This document shows, in pieces, positions 1 to 9,038 of a stretch of 64,000 bases of DNA (the stretch's first letter is position 1; every line of letters starts with the position of its first letter). The notes below the pieces were generated by a model, which saw only the letters and a program-made list of their open reading frames with translations, had not been told where the DNA came from and searched no databases. Made by a program: the position numbers and the translations under genes. The DNA comes from Accumulibacter sp964420975 (GTDB lineage: Bacteria > Pseudomonadota > Gammaproteobacteria > Burkholderiales > Rhodocyclaceae), in NCBI GenBank assembly GCA_964420975.1, contig CAYQVH010000001.1, positions 248,001 to 312,000 of the forward strand, read 5' to 3'.

Positions 1-675
1 AAGGCGACACAGGTCTTCTCGACCGCCGACGATAACCAGTCGGCCGTGACGATCCACGTGCTGCAAGGCGAACGCGAGATGGCTGCCGGCAACAAGAGCC
101 TTGGCCAGTTCAATCTCTCCGACATTCCGCCGGCGCCACGCGGAATGCCACAGATCGAAGTGACCTTCGACATCGACGCCAATGGCATTCTGCACGTTTC
201 GGCCAAGGACAAGGCAACCGGTAAGGAGAACAAGATCAAGATCCAGGCCTCGTCCGGCCTCAACGAAGAAGAAGTGCAGCGCATGGTCCGTGACGCCGAG
301 CTGCATGCGGAAGAAGATCGTAAGGCGCACGAACTCGCCGAAGCCCGCAACCAGTGCGATGCGATGATCCATACCGTCAAGAAATCGCTTGCCGAGTACG
401 GCAAGGAACTTTCGGCGGACGAGAAGGGCAGCATCGAAGCTGCGATGAACCAGGCGGAGGAGGCGATTCGCGGCAACGATCTGGAGGTGATCAAGGCGAA
501 GACCGAGGCGCTCGCCCACGCGGCTCAGAAGCTGGGCGAAAAGATGTACGCCAAACAACAGCCGCACGCTGGCAGTGACGACGGCGGCTCGGCGTCGGGT
601 GGTGGTGGTGGCGCACGCAAGGACGACAGCGATGTCGTCGACGCCGAGTTTACGGAAGTCAAGGACAAGAAGTAA
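1..675 (+). CDS. dnaK: Chaperone protein DnaK, C-terminal part (5' truncated by window edge)
   Basis: The frame is open from base 1, so the gene begins upstream of the window and only about the last 224 residues are present. They cover the end of the substrate-binding beta domain (GERE, FDIDANGILHVSAKDK) and the helical lid, then a Gly/Ser-rich tail and a C-terminal EFTEVKDKK. That ending resembles the EEVKDKK tail of bacterial DnaK that interacts with co-chaperones. DnaK is the cytosolic Hsp70, which folds client proteins in an ATP cycle driven by DnaJ and GrpE. dnaJ follows on the same strand after 75 bases, the usual dnaKJ order. Confidence 0.97.
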   Translation, partial: KATQVFSTADDNQSAVTIHVLQGEREMAAGNKSLGQFNLSDIPPAPRGMPQIEVTFDIDANGILHVSAKDKATGKENKIKIQASSGLNEEEVQRMVRDAELHAEEDRKAHELAEARNQCDAMIHTVKKSLAEYGKELSADEKGSIEAAMNQAEEAIRGNDLEVIKAKTEALAHAAQKLGEKMYAKQQPHAGSDDGGSASGGGGGARKDDSDVVDAEFTEVKDKK

Positions 676-750
676 GTATCGGCCGCTTTCGTCTTTGGGC
701 GCGGCGTATAATCGCGCCTCGCCCGTCGCCCCACAAACTGCTTGATATCG

Positions 751-1869
751 ATGGCCAAACGCGACTTTTACGACATTCTCGGCGTCAATCGCGACGCGTC
801 GGATGATGACATCAAGAAGGCCTACCGCAAGTTGGCCATGAAATACCATCCCGACCGCAACCCTGACAATCCGCGCGCCGAAGAGCACTTCAAGGAAGTC
901 AAGGAGGCGTACGAGATTTTGACCGACGCACAAAAGCGCGCGGCCTACGACCAGTACGGTCATGCCGGCGTTGATCCTCAGGCCGGCATGGGTGCCGGCG
1001 GCGCCGGCGGCTTTGCCGACGCGTTTGGCGGCATTTTTGACGAGATTTTTGGCGGGGCGCGCGGCGGTCGGTCAAGCGTCTATCGCGGCGCCGACCTGCG
1101 TTACAACCTTGAAGTCACCCTCGAACAGGCGGCGTTCGGAACCGAGACCAAGATTCGGATCCCGACGATGGAGGTGTGCGACGCGTGTCGAGGAAGCGGT
1201 GCGAAAGCCGGAACACAGCCGAAAACCTGTCCAACGTGCCAAGGAAGTGGACAGGTCAGGCTGCAGCAGGGTTTCTTTTCGATTCAGCAGACTTGCCCGA
1301 AGTGTCACGGCACCGGCCGTTTCGTCGCCGAACCCTGTGTCCAGTGTCACGGCGCCGGACGCGTCAAGCAGCACAAGACGCTGGCGGTCAAGATTCCGGC
1401 AGGAGTCGATGATGGCGACCGTATCCGTCTCTCGGGCGAGGGCGAGCACGGCATCAACGGTGGCCCCTCGGGCGACCTCTACGTCCAGATCCACCTCAAG
1501 CCGCACGCCGTTTTTCAGCGCGAACAGAACGATCTGCACTGCGAAATGCCGATCAGCTTCACGACCGCGGCACTCGGTGGCGAGATCGATATCCCGACGC
1601 TCGACGGCGCAGCGAAGATTCGCGTCCCTCCCGAAACGCAGTCCGGCAAGGTTTTCCGCTTGCGCGGCAAGGGAATCAAAGGCGTCCGCAGTCATGCTCA
1701 CGGCGACTTGCTCTGCCACGTGGTCGTCGAAACGCCGGTGCATCTGACCGATCGTCAAAAGGAATTGCTGCGCGAGCTGGAGGAACTGAGTCGCGAAAAC
1801 TCGGCGCAGCACAATCCGCGCGCGAAGTCGTGGATGGATCGGGTGCGCGACTTCTTCGCCGCCACCTGA
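751..1869 (+). CDS. dnaJ: Chaperone protein DnaJ (Hsp40)
   Basis: This 372-residue protein has the full class I DnaJ layout. An N-terminal J domain carries the HPD tripeptide (KYHPDRNPDN) that stimulates DnaK ATPase. A Gly/Phe-rich linker follows, then four CXXCXGXG zinc-finger repeats (CDACRGSG, CPTCQGSG, CPKCHGTG, CVQCHGAG) and the C-terminal substrate-binding domains. I chose the ATG at 751 (MAKRDFYD), which matches the family start, over an in-frame TTG at 742. A TATAAT hexamer at 707-712 could give dnaJ its own promoter, but no good -35 box is visible. It works with the upstream dnaK in cytosolic protein folding. Confidence 0.98.
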   Translation: MAKRDFYDILGVNRDASDDDIKKAYRKLAMKYHPDRNPDNPRAEEHFKEVKEAYEILTDAQKRAAYDQYGHAGVDPQAGMGAGGAGGFADAFGGIFDEIFGGARGGRSSVYRGADLRYNLEVTLEQAAFGTETKIRIPTMEVCDACRGSGAKAGTQPKTCPTCQGSGQVRLQQGFFSIQQTCPKCHGTGRFVAEPCVQCHGAGRVKQHKTLAVKIPAGVDDGDRIRLSGEGEHGINGGPSGDLYVQIHLKPHAVFQREQNDLHCEMPISFTTAALGGEIDIPTLDGAAKIRVPPETQSGKVFRLRGKGIKGVRSHAHGDLLCHVVVETPVHLTDRQKELLRELEELSRENSAQHNPRAKSWMDRVRDFFAAT

Positions 1870-2062
1870 ACGGCCGTAAGCCTTCCCCCCGTTCCTTGTC
1901 TCGAAAGCACGTACTGTAAGCACGGTGTCAGCTTCCTGCCTCAGTCTAGCCGATTAGGGGGAGTGAGCGCGGCCGTCGCCGCTGCCAAAGTGCGTGCGGA
2001 TCTCTGGGTGAACGCGTCCGCGGCGTCGCGCCGACTGCTCCCTTACAACGGAGGGCAAAGCG

Positions 2063-3205
2063 ATGCGCGGCGTGAAGGCAGTACTGGTTGGGATCATGAG
2101 CTGGGTTGGCGTTGCGTTGGCCGGCGAGATCGGTGTAACGGACAACAGCATCCTGATCGGAATGACGGCACCGTTCTCGGGAACCAGCGGTGCTTACGGA
2201 TCGGACATGAAGGCGGTGATCTCCGCCTACTTTCGCCAGATCAACGAAAACGGCGGCATCAACGGCAGGAAGCTCGAGCTGCGTGCCCTCGACGACGGCT
2301 ACGAAACGGAGCGCGCAGTCAACAACACGCGCAGTTTGATTAGTAGCGACAAGGTGTTCGCACTCGTCGCTTCGTACGGATCGAGCCCGACGACGGCGGC
2401 AATGAACGAGGTTTTTGGTCCAGCCAAGGTTCCCTTGATCGGTACGATTTCCGGTGCCGATACGCTGCGCCAGTCACCTCGGGAAAACGCCAACAACCGC
2501 TTCATGTTCAACGTTCGCGCCAGCTACGCGACGGAAACCGAGGCCATCGTCAACCAGTTGCTCTCGCTCGGGATCAAGAATATTGCGGTCGTTTACCAGA
2601 ACGACGGCTTTGGTCGCTCAGGGCTCGATGGCGTCGTTACCGCCCTGAAGAAGAATGGTCAGGCGCCTTCGGCGGTGGCGACGATCGAACGCAATTCGGT
2701 CGAAGTGAGTCAGGCGGTGCAGACCATCGCCAAGGCGAACCCACAAGCGGTGGTGATGGTCACGCTCTACAAGGCGACGGCTGCTTTCGTGCGCGAAATG
2801 AAACAGGCGCGACAGACGCCGCAGTTCATGACCCTGTCACCAGTCGGTGCCGACCTGCTGGTGCAGGAGCTCGGTGACGATGCGCGCGGGATTGGTATCG
2901 CGCAGGTCATGCCTTACCCGTGGAACGACACGACCCCGCTCGTCCGCGACTATCAAAAGCTGATTGGCAAACAGGGGAAACCGACTTATTTTGGCCTCGA
3001 AGGTTTCGCCATGGCGAAGGTGCTGGTCGAGGCCATACGCAAGGCGGGTAAGGATCTTACGCGCGAAAAGCTGATCAGCACCCTCGAGAGCATGCAGAAC
3101 TATGATTTGGGTGGCTACCGAATCAGCTACTCGCCCGGTGACCGCACCGGATCACGTTACGTCGACCTGACGGTGATCGGCAGCGGTGGTCGCGTCTTGC
3201 GTTGA
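2063..3205 (+). CDS. Periplasmic ABC-type binding protein, Leu/Ile/Val (Peripla_BP_6) family
   Basis: The 380-residue product has a signal peptide (about residues 1-20, cleaved near VALA-GEIG). The mature part has the two-lobed fold of branched-chain amino acid receptors, with the family openings ILIGMTAPFSGTSGAYG and the DDGYETERAVNN region. The start is supported by a GGAGG Shine-Dalgarno about 8 bases upstream. No permease or ATPase gene lies beside it, so it is an orphan receptor. It could feed a Liv transporter encoded elsewhere or act as a sensory binding protein. The ligand is unknown; amino acids, amides and short aliphatic or aromatic acids are all possible for this family. Confidence 0.88.
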   Translation: MRGVKAVLVGIMSWVGVALAGEIGVTDNSILIGMTAPFSGTSGAYGSDMKAVISAYFRQINENGGINGRKLELRALDDGYETERAVNNTRSLISSDKVFALVASYGSSPTTAAMNEVFGPAKVPLIGTISGADTLRQSPRENANNRFMFNVRASYATETEAIVNQLLSLGIKNIAVVYQNDGFGRSGLDGVVTALKKNGQAPSAVATIERNSVEVSQAVQTIAKANPQAVVMVTLYKATAAFVREMKQARQTPQFMTLSPVGADLLVQELGDDARGIGIAQVMPYPWNDTTPLVRDYQKLIGKQGKPTYFGLEGFAMAKVLVEAIRKAGKDLTREKLISTLESMQNYDLGGYRISYSPGDRTGSRYVDLTVIGSGGRVLR

Positions 3206-3242
3206 TTGGCGACGCTGCGGGTAATGGAATGCCGGAACTCCG

Positions 3243-4619
3243 TTAAGCACGACGCCAAGTAGTTCCCTGCGGCGAGTCTTCGAGCACGACTCCCGCCGCC
3301 AGCAACTCGGCGCGAATCCGGTCGGCTGCTGCGTAGTCCCGGCGTGACTTGGCTGCCAGTCGCTCGCCGATGAGCGACTCGATCGCTGCCGCCGGCAGCT
3401 GATCGCCGCTCGGCTGTGCCGCCTGCAGGAAGTCCTGCGGTGAGCGCTGCAGGAGGCCGAGCAATCCGGCCAGCGCGCGCAACTGGCCCGCCAGCGCCCA
3501 CGACTGGCGGCGATTGACCTCAGCCGCCAGGTCAAAAAGCACGGCAACCGCTTCGGGCGTGTTGAAGTCGTCGTTCATTGCCTCGCGAAAACGTCGCGCG
3601 TGCGGCTCGTCCCAGTCGAGCGCCGGGTGGTCGTCGGTGGTCACCACTTTCAGCGCCGTGTATAGACGAGAGAGTGCCTGCCGCGCGTCGTCGAGGTGGG
3701 AGTCCGAATAGTTGAGCGGGCTGCGATAGTGCGCGCGGAGAATAAAGAAGCGCAGCACTTCCGGATCGTACGTCTTCAATATCTCGCGGATGGTGAAAAA
3801 GTTGCCGAGCGATTTCGACATCTTCTCGTCGTCGACGCGAACGAATCCGTTGTGCATCCAGAAATTGACAAACGGCGAACGATGGGCGCCTTCCGACTGT
3901 GCAATCTCATTTTCGTGATGCGGGAACTGCAGATCCTGGCCGCCGCCATGGATGTCGAAATGCTCGCCGAGTAGTTCGCAACTCATGGCAGAACACTCAA
4001 TGTGCCATCCGGGACGCCCTTCTCCCCAGCGCGACGGCCAGCTCGGTTCGCCGCTGCGCGCACGCTTCCAGAGCACGAAGTCGAGCGGATCCTCTTTGGC
4101 GCTGTCGACTTCGACGCGTTCGCCGGCTCGCAAGTCGTCGACTGACTTGCCGGAAAGTTTGCCGTAGCCGGGAAAGCCGCGCACCGAGAAATTGACGTCG
4201 CCGCTGGTCGCCTGATAAGCGAGGCCGTTGTCCTCGAGGCGGCGAATCATTGCCAGCATCTGGGGCACGTACTCCGTCGCGCGTGGTTCGTAGTCCGGCT
4301 TTTCGACACCGAGCGCGGCGGCGTCGTCGTCCATGAACCGGATGAAGCGTTCGGTCAATTCGGCGATGGGTTCGCCGCTTTCAGCCGCGCGCTTGATGAT
4401 CTTGTCGTCGATATCCGTGATGTTGCGGACGTAGGTCACTTGGAGTCCGCTCGCACGCAGCCAGCGCTGAACGACATCGAACACGACCAAGACGCGAGCG
4501 TGGCCGAGGTGACAATAGTCGTAAACCGTCATTCCGCAGACGTACATGCGGACCAAGCCCGGCGTAATTGACACAAAGTCCTGCTTTCGCCGGGTAAGCG
4601 AGTTGTATATCCTGAGCAT
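3243..4619 (-). CDS. cysS: Cysteinyl-tRNA synthetase
   Basis: This 458-residue class I synthetase attaches cysteine to tRNA-Cys in the cytosol. The N-terminus shows the family signature YVCGMTVYDYCHLGHARV, containing the HIGH-type HLGH and a Cys of the zinc site. The KMSKS loop (KMSKSLGN) lies near residue 266. The length is normal for bacterial CysS. It is convergent with the binding-protein gene (37-base spacer) and divergent from the TPR gene, so its promoter must lie in 4620-4747. The Shine-Dalgarno is weak. Confidence 0.98.
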   Translation of the reverse strand: MLRIYNSLTRRKQDFVSITPGLVRMYVCGMTVYDYCHLGHARVLVVFDVVQRWLRASGLQVTYVRNITDIDDKIIKRAAESGEPIAELTERFIRFMDDDAAALGVEKPDYEPRATEYVPQMLAMIRRLEDNGLAYQATSGDVNFSVRGFPGYGKLSGKSVDDLRAGERVEVDSAKEDPLDFVLWKRARSGEPSWPSRWGEGRPGWHIECSAMSCELLGEHFDIHGGGQDLQFPHHENEIAQSEGAHRSPFVNFWMHNGFVRVDDEKMSKSLGNFFTIREILKTYDPEVLRFFILRAHYRSPLNYSDSHLDDARQALSRLYTALKVVTTDDHPALDWDEPHARRFREAMNDDFNTPEAVAVLFDLAAEVNRRQSWALAGQLRALAGLLGLLQRSPQDFLQAAQPSGDQLPAAAIESLIGERLAAKSRRDYAAADRIRAELLAAGVVLEDSPQGTTWRRA

Positions 4620-4668
4620 TCTCGGGGTCGGGAGAGCGCAACGGGCAGACGGCGGGTCGGCGCGGCGC

Positions 4669-4698
4669 TTGGGGTTTCAATGGACTTCTTGCTAGAAT
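4669..4698 (+). promoter_or_regulatory. Possible sigma70-type promoter of the TPR/cyclophilin genes
   Basis: TTGGGG (4669-4674) and TAGAAT (4693-4698) are separated by 18 bases and lie 50 bases upstream of the chosen ATG of the TPR gene, in the divergent spacer with cysS. The -10 box is good and the -35 box only fair. Confidence 0.35.
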
Positions 4699-4747
4699 GG
4701 GCCGCTTATTCGCACCCAATCCCTGCACAGACCATCATACCATACCG

Positions 4748-5353
4748 ATGCTTCGTCTCCTTTCGTCGCACTCGCTCACCCGATTCCTGGCCCTACTGTT
4801 CGGTGTCGTGGCCTTTACGGTCAGCGCCGACGATCTGACCGACGCGCAACGTCTGCGCAAGCTGGGGCAGTTGCCGCAGGCGCTGGAGAAAGTCGACGCC
4901 TATATTGCCGCCAAACCCAAGGATCCACAGGGGCGGTTCCTGAAGGGCCTGATTCTCACCGAACAGGGGCGCTCGCTCGACGCGATCGCCGTCTTCAGCA
5001 AGCTGAACGAGGATTTCCCGGAACTTCCGGAGCCGTACAACAATCTGGCGGTGCTTTACGCGCAGCAGAAGCAGTACGACAAGGCGCGCACGGCGCTGGA
5101 AATGGCGATCCGGACCCATCCCGAGTACGCGACCGCGTACGAAAACCTGGGTGACGTCTACGCCAAGATAGCCAGCCAGTTGTATGAAAAAGCGCTACAG
5201 CTCGATAGTAACAACAGGGGGCTGCGTGCCAAGCTGGCGATCCTGCGCGATTTGGCCAGCAGTCCGGCGAAAACGTCGCTGCACAACGAAGGGTCGCCAC
5301 GTGCGCCGACAGAACGTGTCGACGTCACTGGCCGCTCGGGAAAGCCCGGCTAA
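4748..5353 (+). CDS. Secreted tetratricopeptide (TPR) repeat protein
   Basis: The 201-residue protein starts at ATG 4748, giving a clear signal peptide (MLRLLSSHSLTRFLALLFG, cleavage near VSA-DD). An upstream in-frame ATG at 4697 would put 17 hydrophilic residues before it. The mature region has three to four TPR units (for example EPYNNLAVLYAQQKQYDKAR and ATAYENLGDVYAKI), so it probably serves as a periplasmic scaffold. The cyclophilin genes ppiA and ppiB follow on the same strand within about 60 bases. A role in envelope protein assembly with PpiA is possible but is inferred only from proximity. Confidence 0.8.
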   Translation: MLRLLSSHSLTRFLALLFGVVAFTVSADDLTDAQRLRKLGQLPQALEKVDAYIAAKPKDPQGRFLKGLILTEQGRSLDAIAVFSKLNEDFPELPEPYNNLAVLYAQQKQYDKARTALEMAIRTHPEYATAYENLGDVYAKIASQLYEKALQLDSNNRGLRAKLAILRDLASSPAKTSLHNEGSPRAPTERVDVTGRSGKPG

Positions 5354-5410
5354 GCCGAAGCCACGACGCGAGCGACCCGCTCGCCACCACCGTTCCCAGG
5401 AATCGAGTTG

Positions 5411-5982
<572 letters not shown>

Positions 5983-5986
<4 letters not shown>

Positions 5987-6474
5987 TCAAGCTGCACACG
6001 AACTTCGGCGTCATCGGAATCGACCTGGACGCCGAGAAGGCGCCCTTGTCGGCCGAGAACTTTCTTTCCTATGTGACTTCCGGTCACTACGACAACACGC
6101 TGTTTCATCGGGTGATTCCCGGCTTCATGATCCAGGGGGGCGGCTTTGCACCGGGGATGAAGCAGAAACCCTGCCAGGCGCCGATCAGGAATGAGGCCGA
6201 CAACGGTCTCCGAAACGACGCCTATACCGTCGCGATGGCGCGGACTTCGGATCCCCACTCGGCCACCGCGCAGTTTTTTATCAATGTCGTCGACAACGAC
6301 TTTCTCAATTTCCGTGCGCCAACGGCGCAGGGTTGGGGCTATTGTGTCTTTGGCCGGGTGGTCGAAGGCAGCGAAGTCGTCGATCGAATCCGGGCGGTCA
6401 AAACGGGAAGTTCGGGTTTTCACAGCGATGTCCCGCTCGACGACGTGGTGATCGAACGCGCTGAAGTCTGCTGA
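5983..6474 (+). CDS. ppiB: Cytosolic peptidyl-prolyl cis-trans isomerase (cyclophilin B type)
   Basis: This is a compact 163-residue cyclophilin without a signal peptide, matching the cytosolic PpiB class. Signatures are FHRVIPGFMIQGGGF, ARTSDPHSATAQFFIN and WGYCVFGRVV. It overlaps the periplasmic paralogue by four bases and probably arose by tandem duplication followed by loss or gain of the export signal. Its product would isomerise Xaa-Pro bonds of cytosolic proteins. lpxH starts 27 bases downstream. Confidence 0.95.
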
Positions 6475-6501
6475 GTCGCCGTTGGTCGGGCGCCGGCGTC
6501 C

Positions 6502-7233
6502 GTGATCCTGTTTGTTTCCGATCTACACCTCTCGTCAGCGACGCCGGGCAGCGTACGCCTCTTTCTTGACTTTCTTGCTCGACGCGTCCGCGCAGCCGAG
6601 CGCCTGTACATCCTCGGCGATCTGTTCGACGCTTGGCCCGGTGACGACTGCCTCGACGACGGTGAAGACGTCGTCGCCACTCAGGTGGTTGGCGCGCTCG
6701 CCGCGCTGGCTTCGGCCGGCGTCGAGGTGTCGCTCCTGCACGGCAACCGGGATTTTCTGCTCGGCGACGGCTTTAGCCAACGCAGCCACGCCCGAATCCT
6801 TCCCGATCCGTATGTGCTGTCGCTGCCGACGTGGCAGTTCGTTCTCTCGCATGGCGATTTCCTGTGTACCGGTGACCTCGACTACCAGGCGTTTCGCCGG
6901 CAGGTGCGTGACGCCGCATGGCAAACGGCGTTCCTGGCCAGGCCGCTGGCCGAACGCAAAGCCCTGGCCGCCGCCGCGCGCGTTCAAAGCGAAACCGCCA
7001 AGCGCGGCAAGGCCTCGGCGCTGATGGACGTCGACCCCGCGACAACGGACGACTTTTTGCGCCAGCAAGGCTACGCCACTCTGATTCACGGCCATACGCA
7101 CCGGCCTGACCGACACGACCACCTGGTCGATGGCATACACGTCGAACGTTGGGTGTTGTCCGACTGGCACGAGTCGATCGGCGAATGCCTGTGCTGGGAC
7201 GGCGAACGGCTGGTGCGCGAGAGACTGCGCTGA
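6502..7233 (+). CDS. lpxH: UDP-2,3-diacylglucosamine diphosphatase
   Basis: The 243-residue enzyme hydrolyses UDP-2,3-diacylglucosamine to lipid X, the fourth step of lipid A synthesis, at the inner face of the inner membrane. Its calcineurin-like metallophosphatase motifs are all present in order: FVSDLHLS, GDLFDAWPGDD, GNRDFLLG, SHGD and HGHTHRP. The start codon is GTG. The following recQ frame overlaps its 3' end. Presence of lpxH fits a Gram-negative organism with standard lipopolysaccharide. Confidence 0.96.
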   Translation: MILFVSDLHLSSATPGSVRLFLDFLARRVRAAERLYILGDLFDAWPGDDCLDDGEDVVATQVVGALAALASAGVEVSLLHGNRDFLLGDGFSQRSHARILPDPYVLSLPTWQFVLSHGDFLCTGDLDYQAFRRQVRDAAWQTAFLARPLAERKALAAAARVQSETAKRGKASALMDVDPATTDDFLRQQGYATLIHGHTHRPDRHDHLVDGIHVERWVLSDWHESIGECLCWDGERLVRERLR

Positions 7234-9038
7234 CGTCAGCAACAGCTGCTGCCGAAATCCTGCGCCGCGTTTTCGGTTATTCATCGTTTCGCGGGCATCA
7301 AGCAGCGATTGTCGAGCACCTTGTCGGCGGTGGCGACGCGCTCGTCCTGATGCCGACCGGCGGCGGCAAATCGCTCTGTTACCAGATTCCGGCGCTGTTG
7401 CGCCCGGGTGTCGGCGTCGTCGTCTCGCCGCTGATCGCCCTGATGCAGAATCAGGTCGACGCGCTGCGCCAACTCGGCGTTCGCGCCGAGTTTCTCAACT
7501 CGTCGCTCTCTTTTTCCGCGGCTTCCGCGGTCGAGCGGCGGCTGCTCGCCGCAGATCTCGATCTGATTTACGTCGCTCCAGAGCGCCTGCTCAGCGATCG
7601 GTTTCTCGGCCTGCTCGAACAACTCTCGGCGAGCGGCCGGCTGGCGCTGTTCGCGATCGATGAAGCGCACTGCGTATCGCAGTGGGGCCACGATTTCCGC
7701 CCGGAATACCTGCAGCTTTCGCTGCTCCACCAACGGTTTCCCCGCATTCCGCGGATCGCGCTGACGGCGACGGCCGACGAGCTGACCCGGCACGAGATCC
7801 GCCGCCAGTTGAAACTGGATGAGGCACGACTCTTCGTCGCCAGCTTCGATCGGCCGAACATCCGGTATGTGGTCGTCGATCGCAACAATCCGCGCCAACA
7901 GCTGCTCGCTTTCCTGCGCCGTCATCCGGAGGCAGCCGGGATTGTCTACTGCCTGTCGCGACGCAAGGTCGACGAGACGACCGGCTGGCTGGCGACGCAC
8001 GGGCTGACGGTACTGCCTTACCACGCCGGCTTGAGCAACGCGGAACGGCAACGTCATCAACAGCAGTTTCTCGAGGAGGACGGCGTCGTGATGGTGGCGA
8101 CGATCGCCTTCGGTATGGGAATCGACAAACCCGACGTTCGCTTCGTGGCGCATCTCGACTTGCCGCGCAGCCTGGAGGCCTACTATCAGGAAACCGGACG
8201 CGCCGGTCGTGACGGAGAGGCCTGCGAAGCCTGGATGACCTACGGACTTTCTGACGTCGTCATCCATCGTCAGATGATCGACGACTCGGCCGCCGCGGCC
8301 GAACAGAAGCGCATCGAAAGGCAGAAGCTCGACAGCATGCTGGCCTACTGCGAAGCGGCCAGCTGTCGCCGGGTCGTTCTCCTCAACTATTTCGGCGAGG
8401 CAGCGGAACCGTGCGGCAATTGCGACGTCTGCCTCGATCCGCCGGTTATCTGGGATGGGACCGTGGCGGCGCAAAAGGCCCTTTCGGCGGCTTGGCGCAC
8501 CGGTCAGCGCTTTGGTGCGGGTCATCTGATCGATATTCTGTGCGGCAAAGCGACGGACAAAGTCCGCCAGTTCGGGCACGATCGATTGCCGACTTTCGGG
8601 GTGGGCGGCGAACTCGACGCGATGGGCTGGCGTTCGGTGTTCAGACAACTGCTGGCGGCTGGACTGCTTGAAGCCGACGCAGACGCCTGGGGCGCCCTCA
8701 AGCTGACCGCCAACGCGCGACCGTTGTTGAAAGGGGAAAGCCGTTTGCAGCTTCGTCGTCAGCCCGTTGCGCAGCCGGGTAAGGCGAGCCGAACGCGAGC
8801 TGTGGCGTCAACCTCGGCGGAGGCGTCCCCGCCGTTGCTGACCGCCTTGCGAGCCTGGCGACGCGAGAAGGCGCAAGCACAGGGGGTGCCGGCCTACGTC
8901 ATCCTGCACGATCGCACGCTGCAGGAGATCGCGGTGCAGCGCCCGGCTTCCTTGTCGGCTTTGCTTGCCGTTTCCGGCATCGGGACTGCCAAGGCCGAGC
9001 GCTACGGCGACGAACTGCTCGCGCTGGTTGCCGGATAG
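7185..9038 (+). CDS. recQ: ATP-dependent DNA helicase RecQ
   Basis: The product has the complete RecQ layout: superfamily 2 helicase core with Walker A (PTGGGKS) and the DEAH box (IDEAHCVSQWGHDFRPEY), the helicase C domain, the zinc-binding Cys cluster (CRRVV...CGNCDVC), a winged-helix region and a C-terminal HRDC domain. It unwinds DNA in recombination repair. The start is uncertain: ATG 7185 gives 617 residues, close to the E. coli enzyme, and overlaps lpxH by 49 bases. A CTG at 7230 next to the lpxH stop is the main alternative. The 3' end overlaps the convergent flavoprotein gene by 37 bases. Confidence 0.96.
   Translation: MPVLGRRTAGARETALTSATAAAEILRRVFGYSSFRGHQAAIVEHLVGGGDALVLMPTGGGKSLCYQIPALLRPGVGVVVSPLIALMQNQVDALRQLGVRAEFLNSSLSFSAASAVERRLLAADLDLIYVAPERLLSDRFLGLLEQLSASGRLALFAIDEAHCVSQWGHDFRPEYLQLSLLHQRFPRIPRIALTATADELTRHEIRRQLKLDEARLFVASFDRPNIRYVVVDRNNPRQQLLAFLRRHPEAAGIVYCLSRRKVDETTGWLATHGLTVLPYHAGLSNAERQRHQQQFLEEDGVVMVATIAFGMGIDKPDVRFVAHLDLPRSLEAYYQETGRAGRDGEACEAWMTYGLSDVVIHRQMIDDSAAAAEQKRIERQKLDSMLAYCEAASCRRVVLLNYFGEAAEPCGNCDVCLDPPVIWDGTVAAQKALSAAWRTGQRFGAGHLIDILCGKATDKVRQFGHDRLPTFGVGGELDAMGWRSVFRQLLAAGLLEADADAWGALKLTANARPLLKGESRLQLRRQPVAQPGKASRTRAVASTSAEASPPLLTALRAWRREKAQAQGVPAYVILHDRTLQEIAVQRPASLSALLAVSGIGTAKAERYGDELLALVAG

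Noticed and set aside
7281..8648. A 455-codon minus-strand open frame opposite recQ
   Set aside because: recQ motifs are complete on the other strand; the antisense translation is Arg/Ala-rich and unrecognisable.
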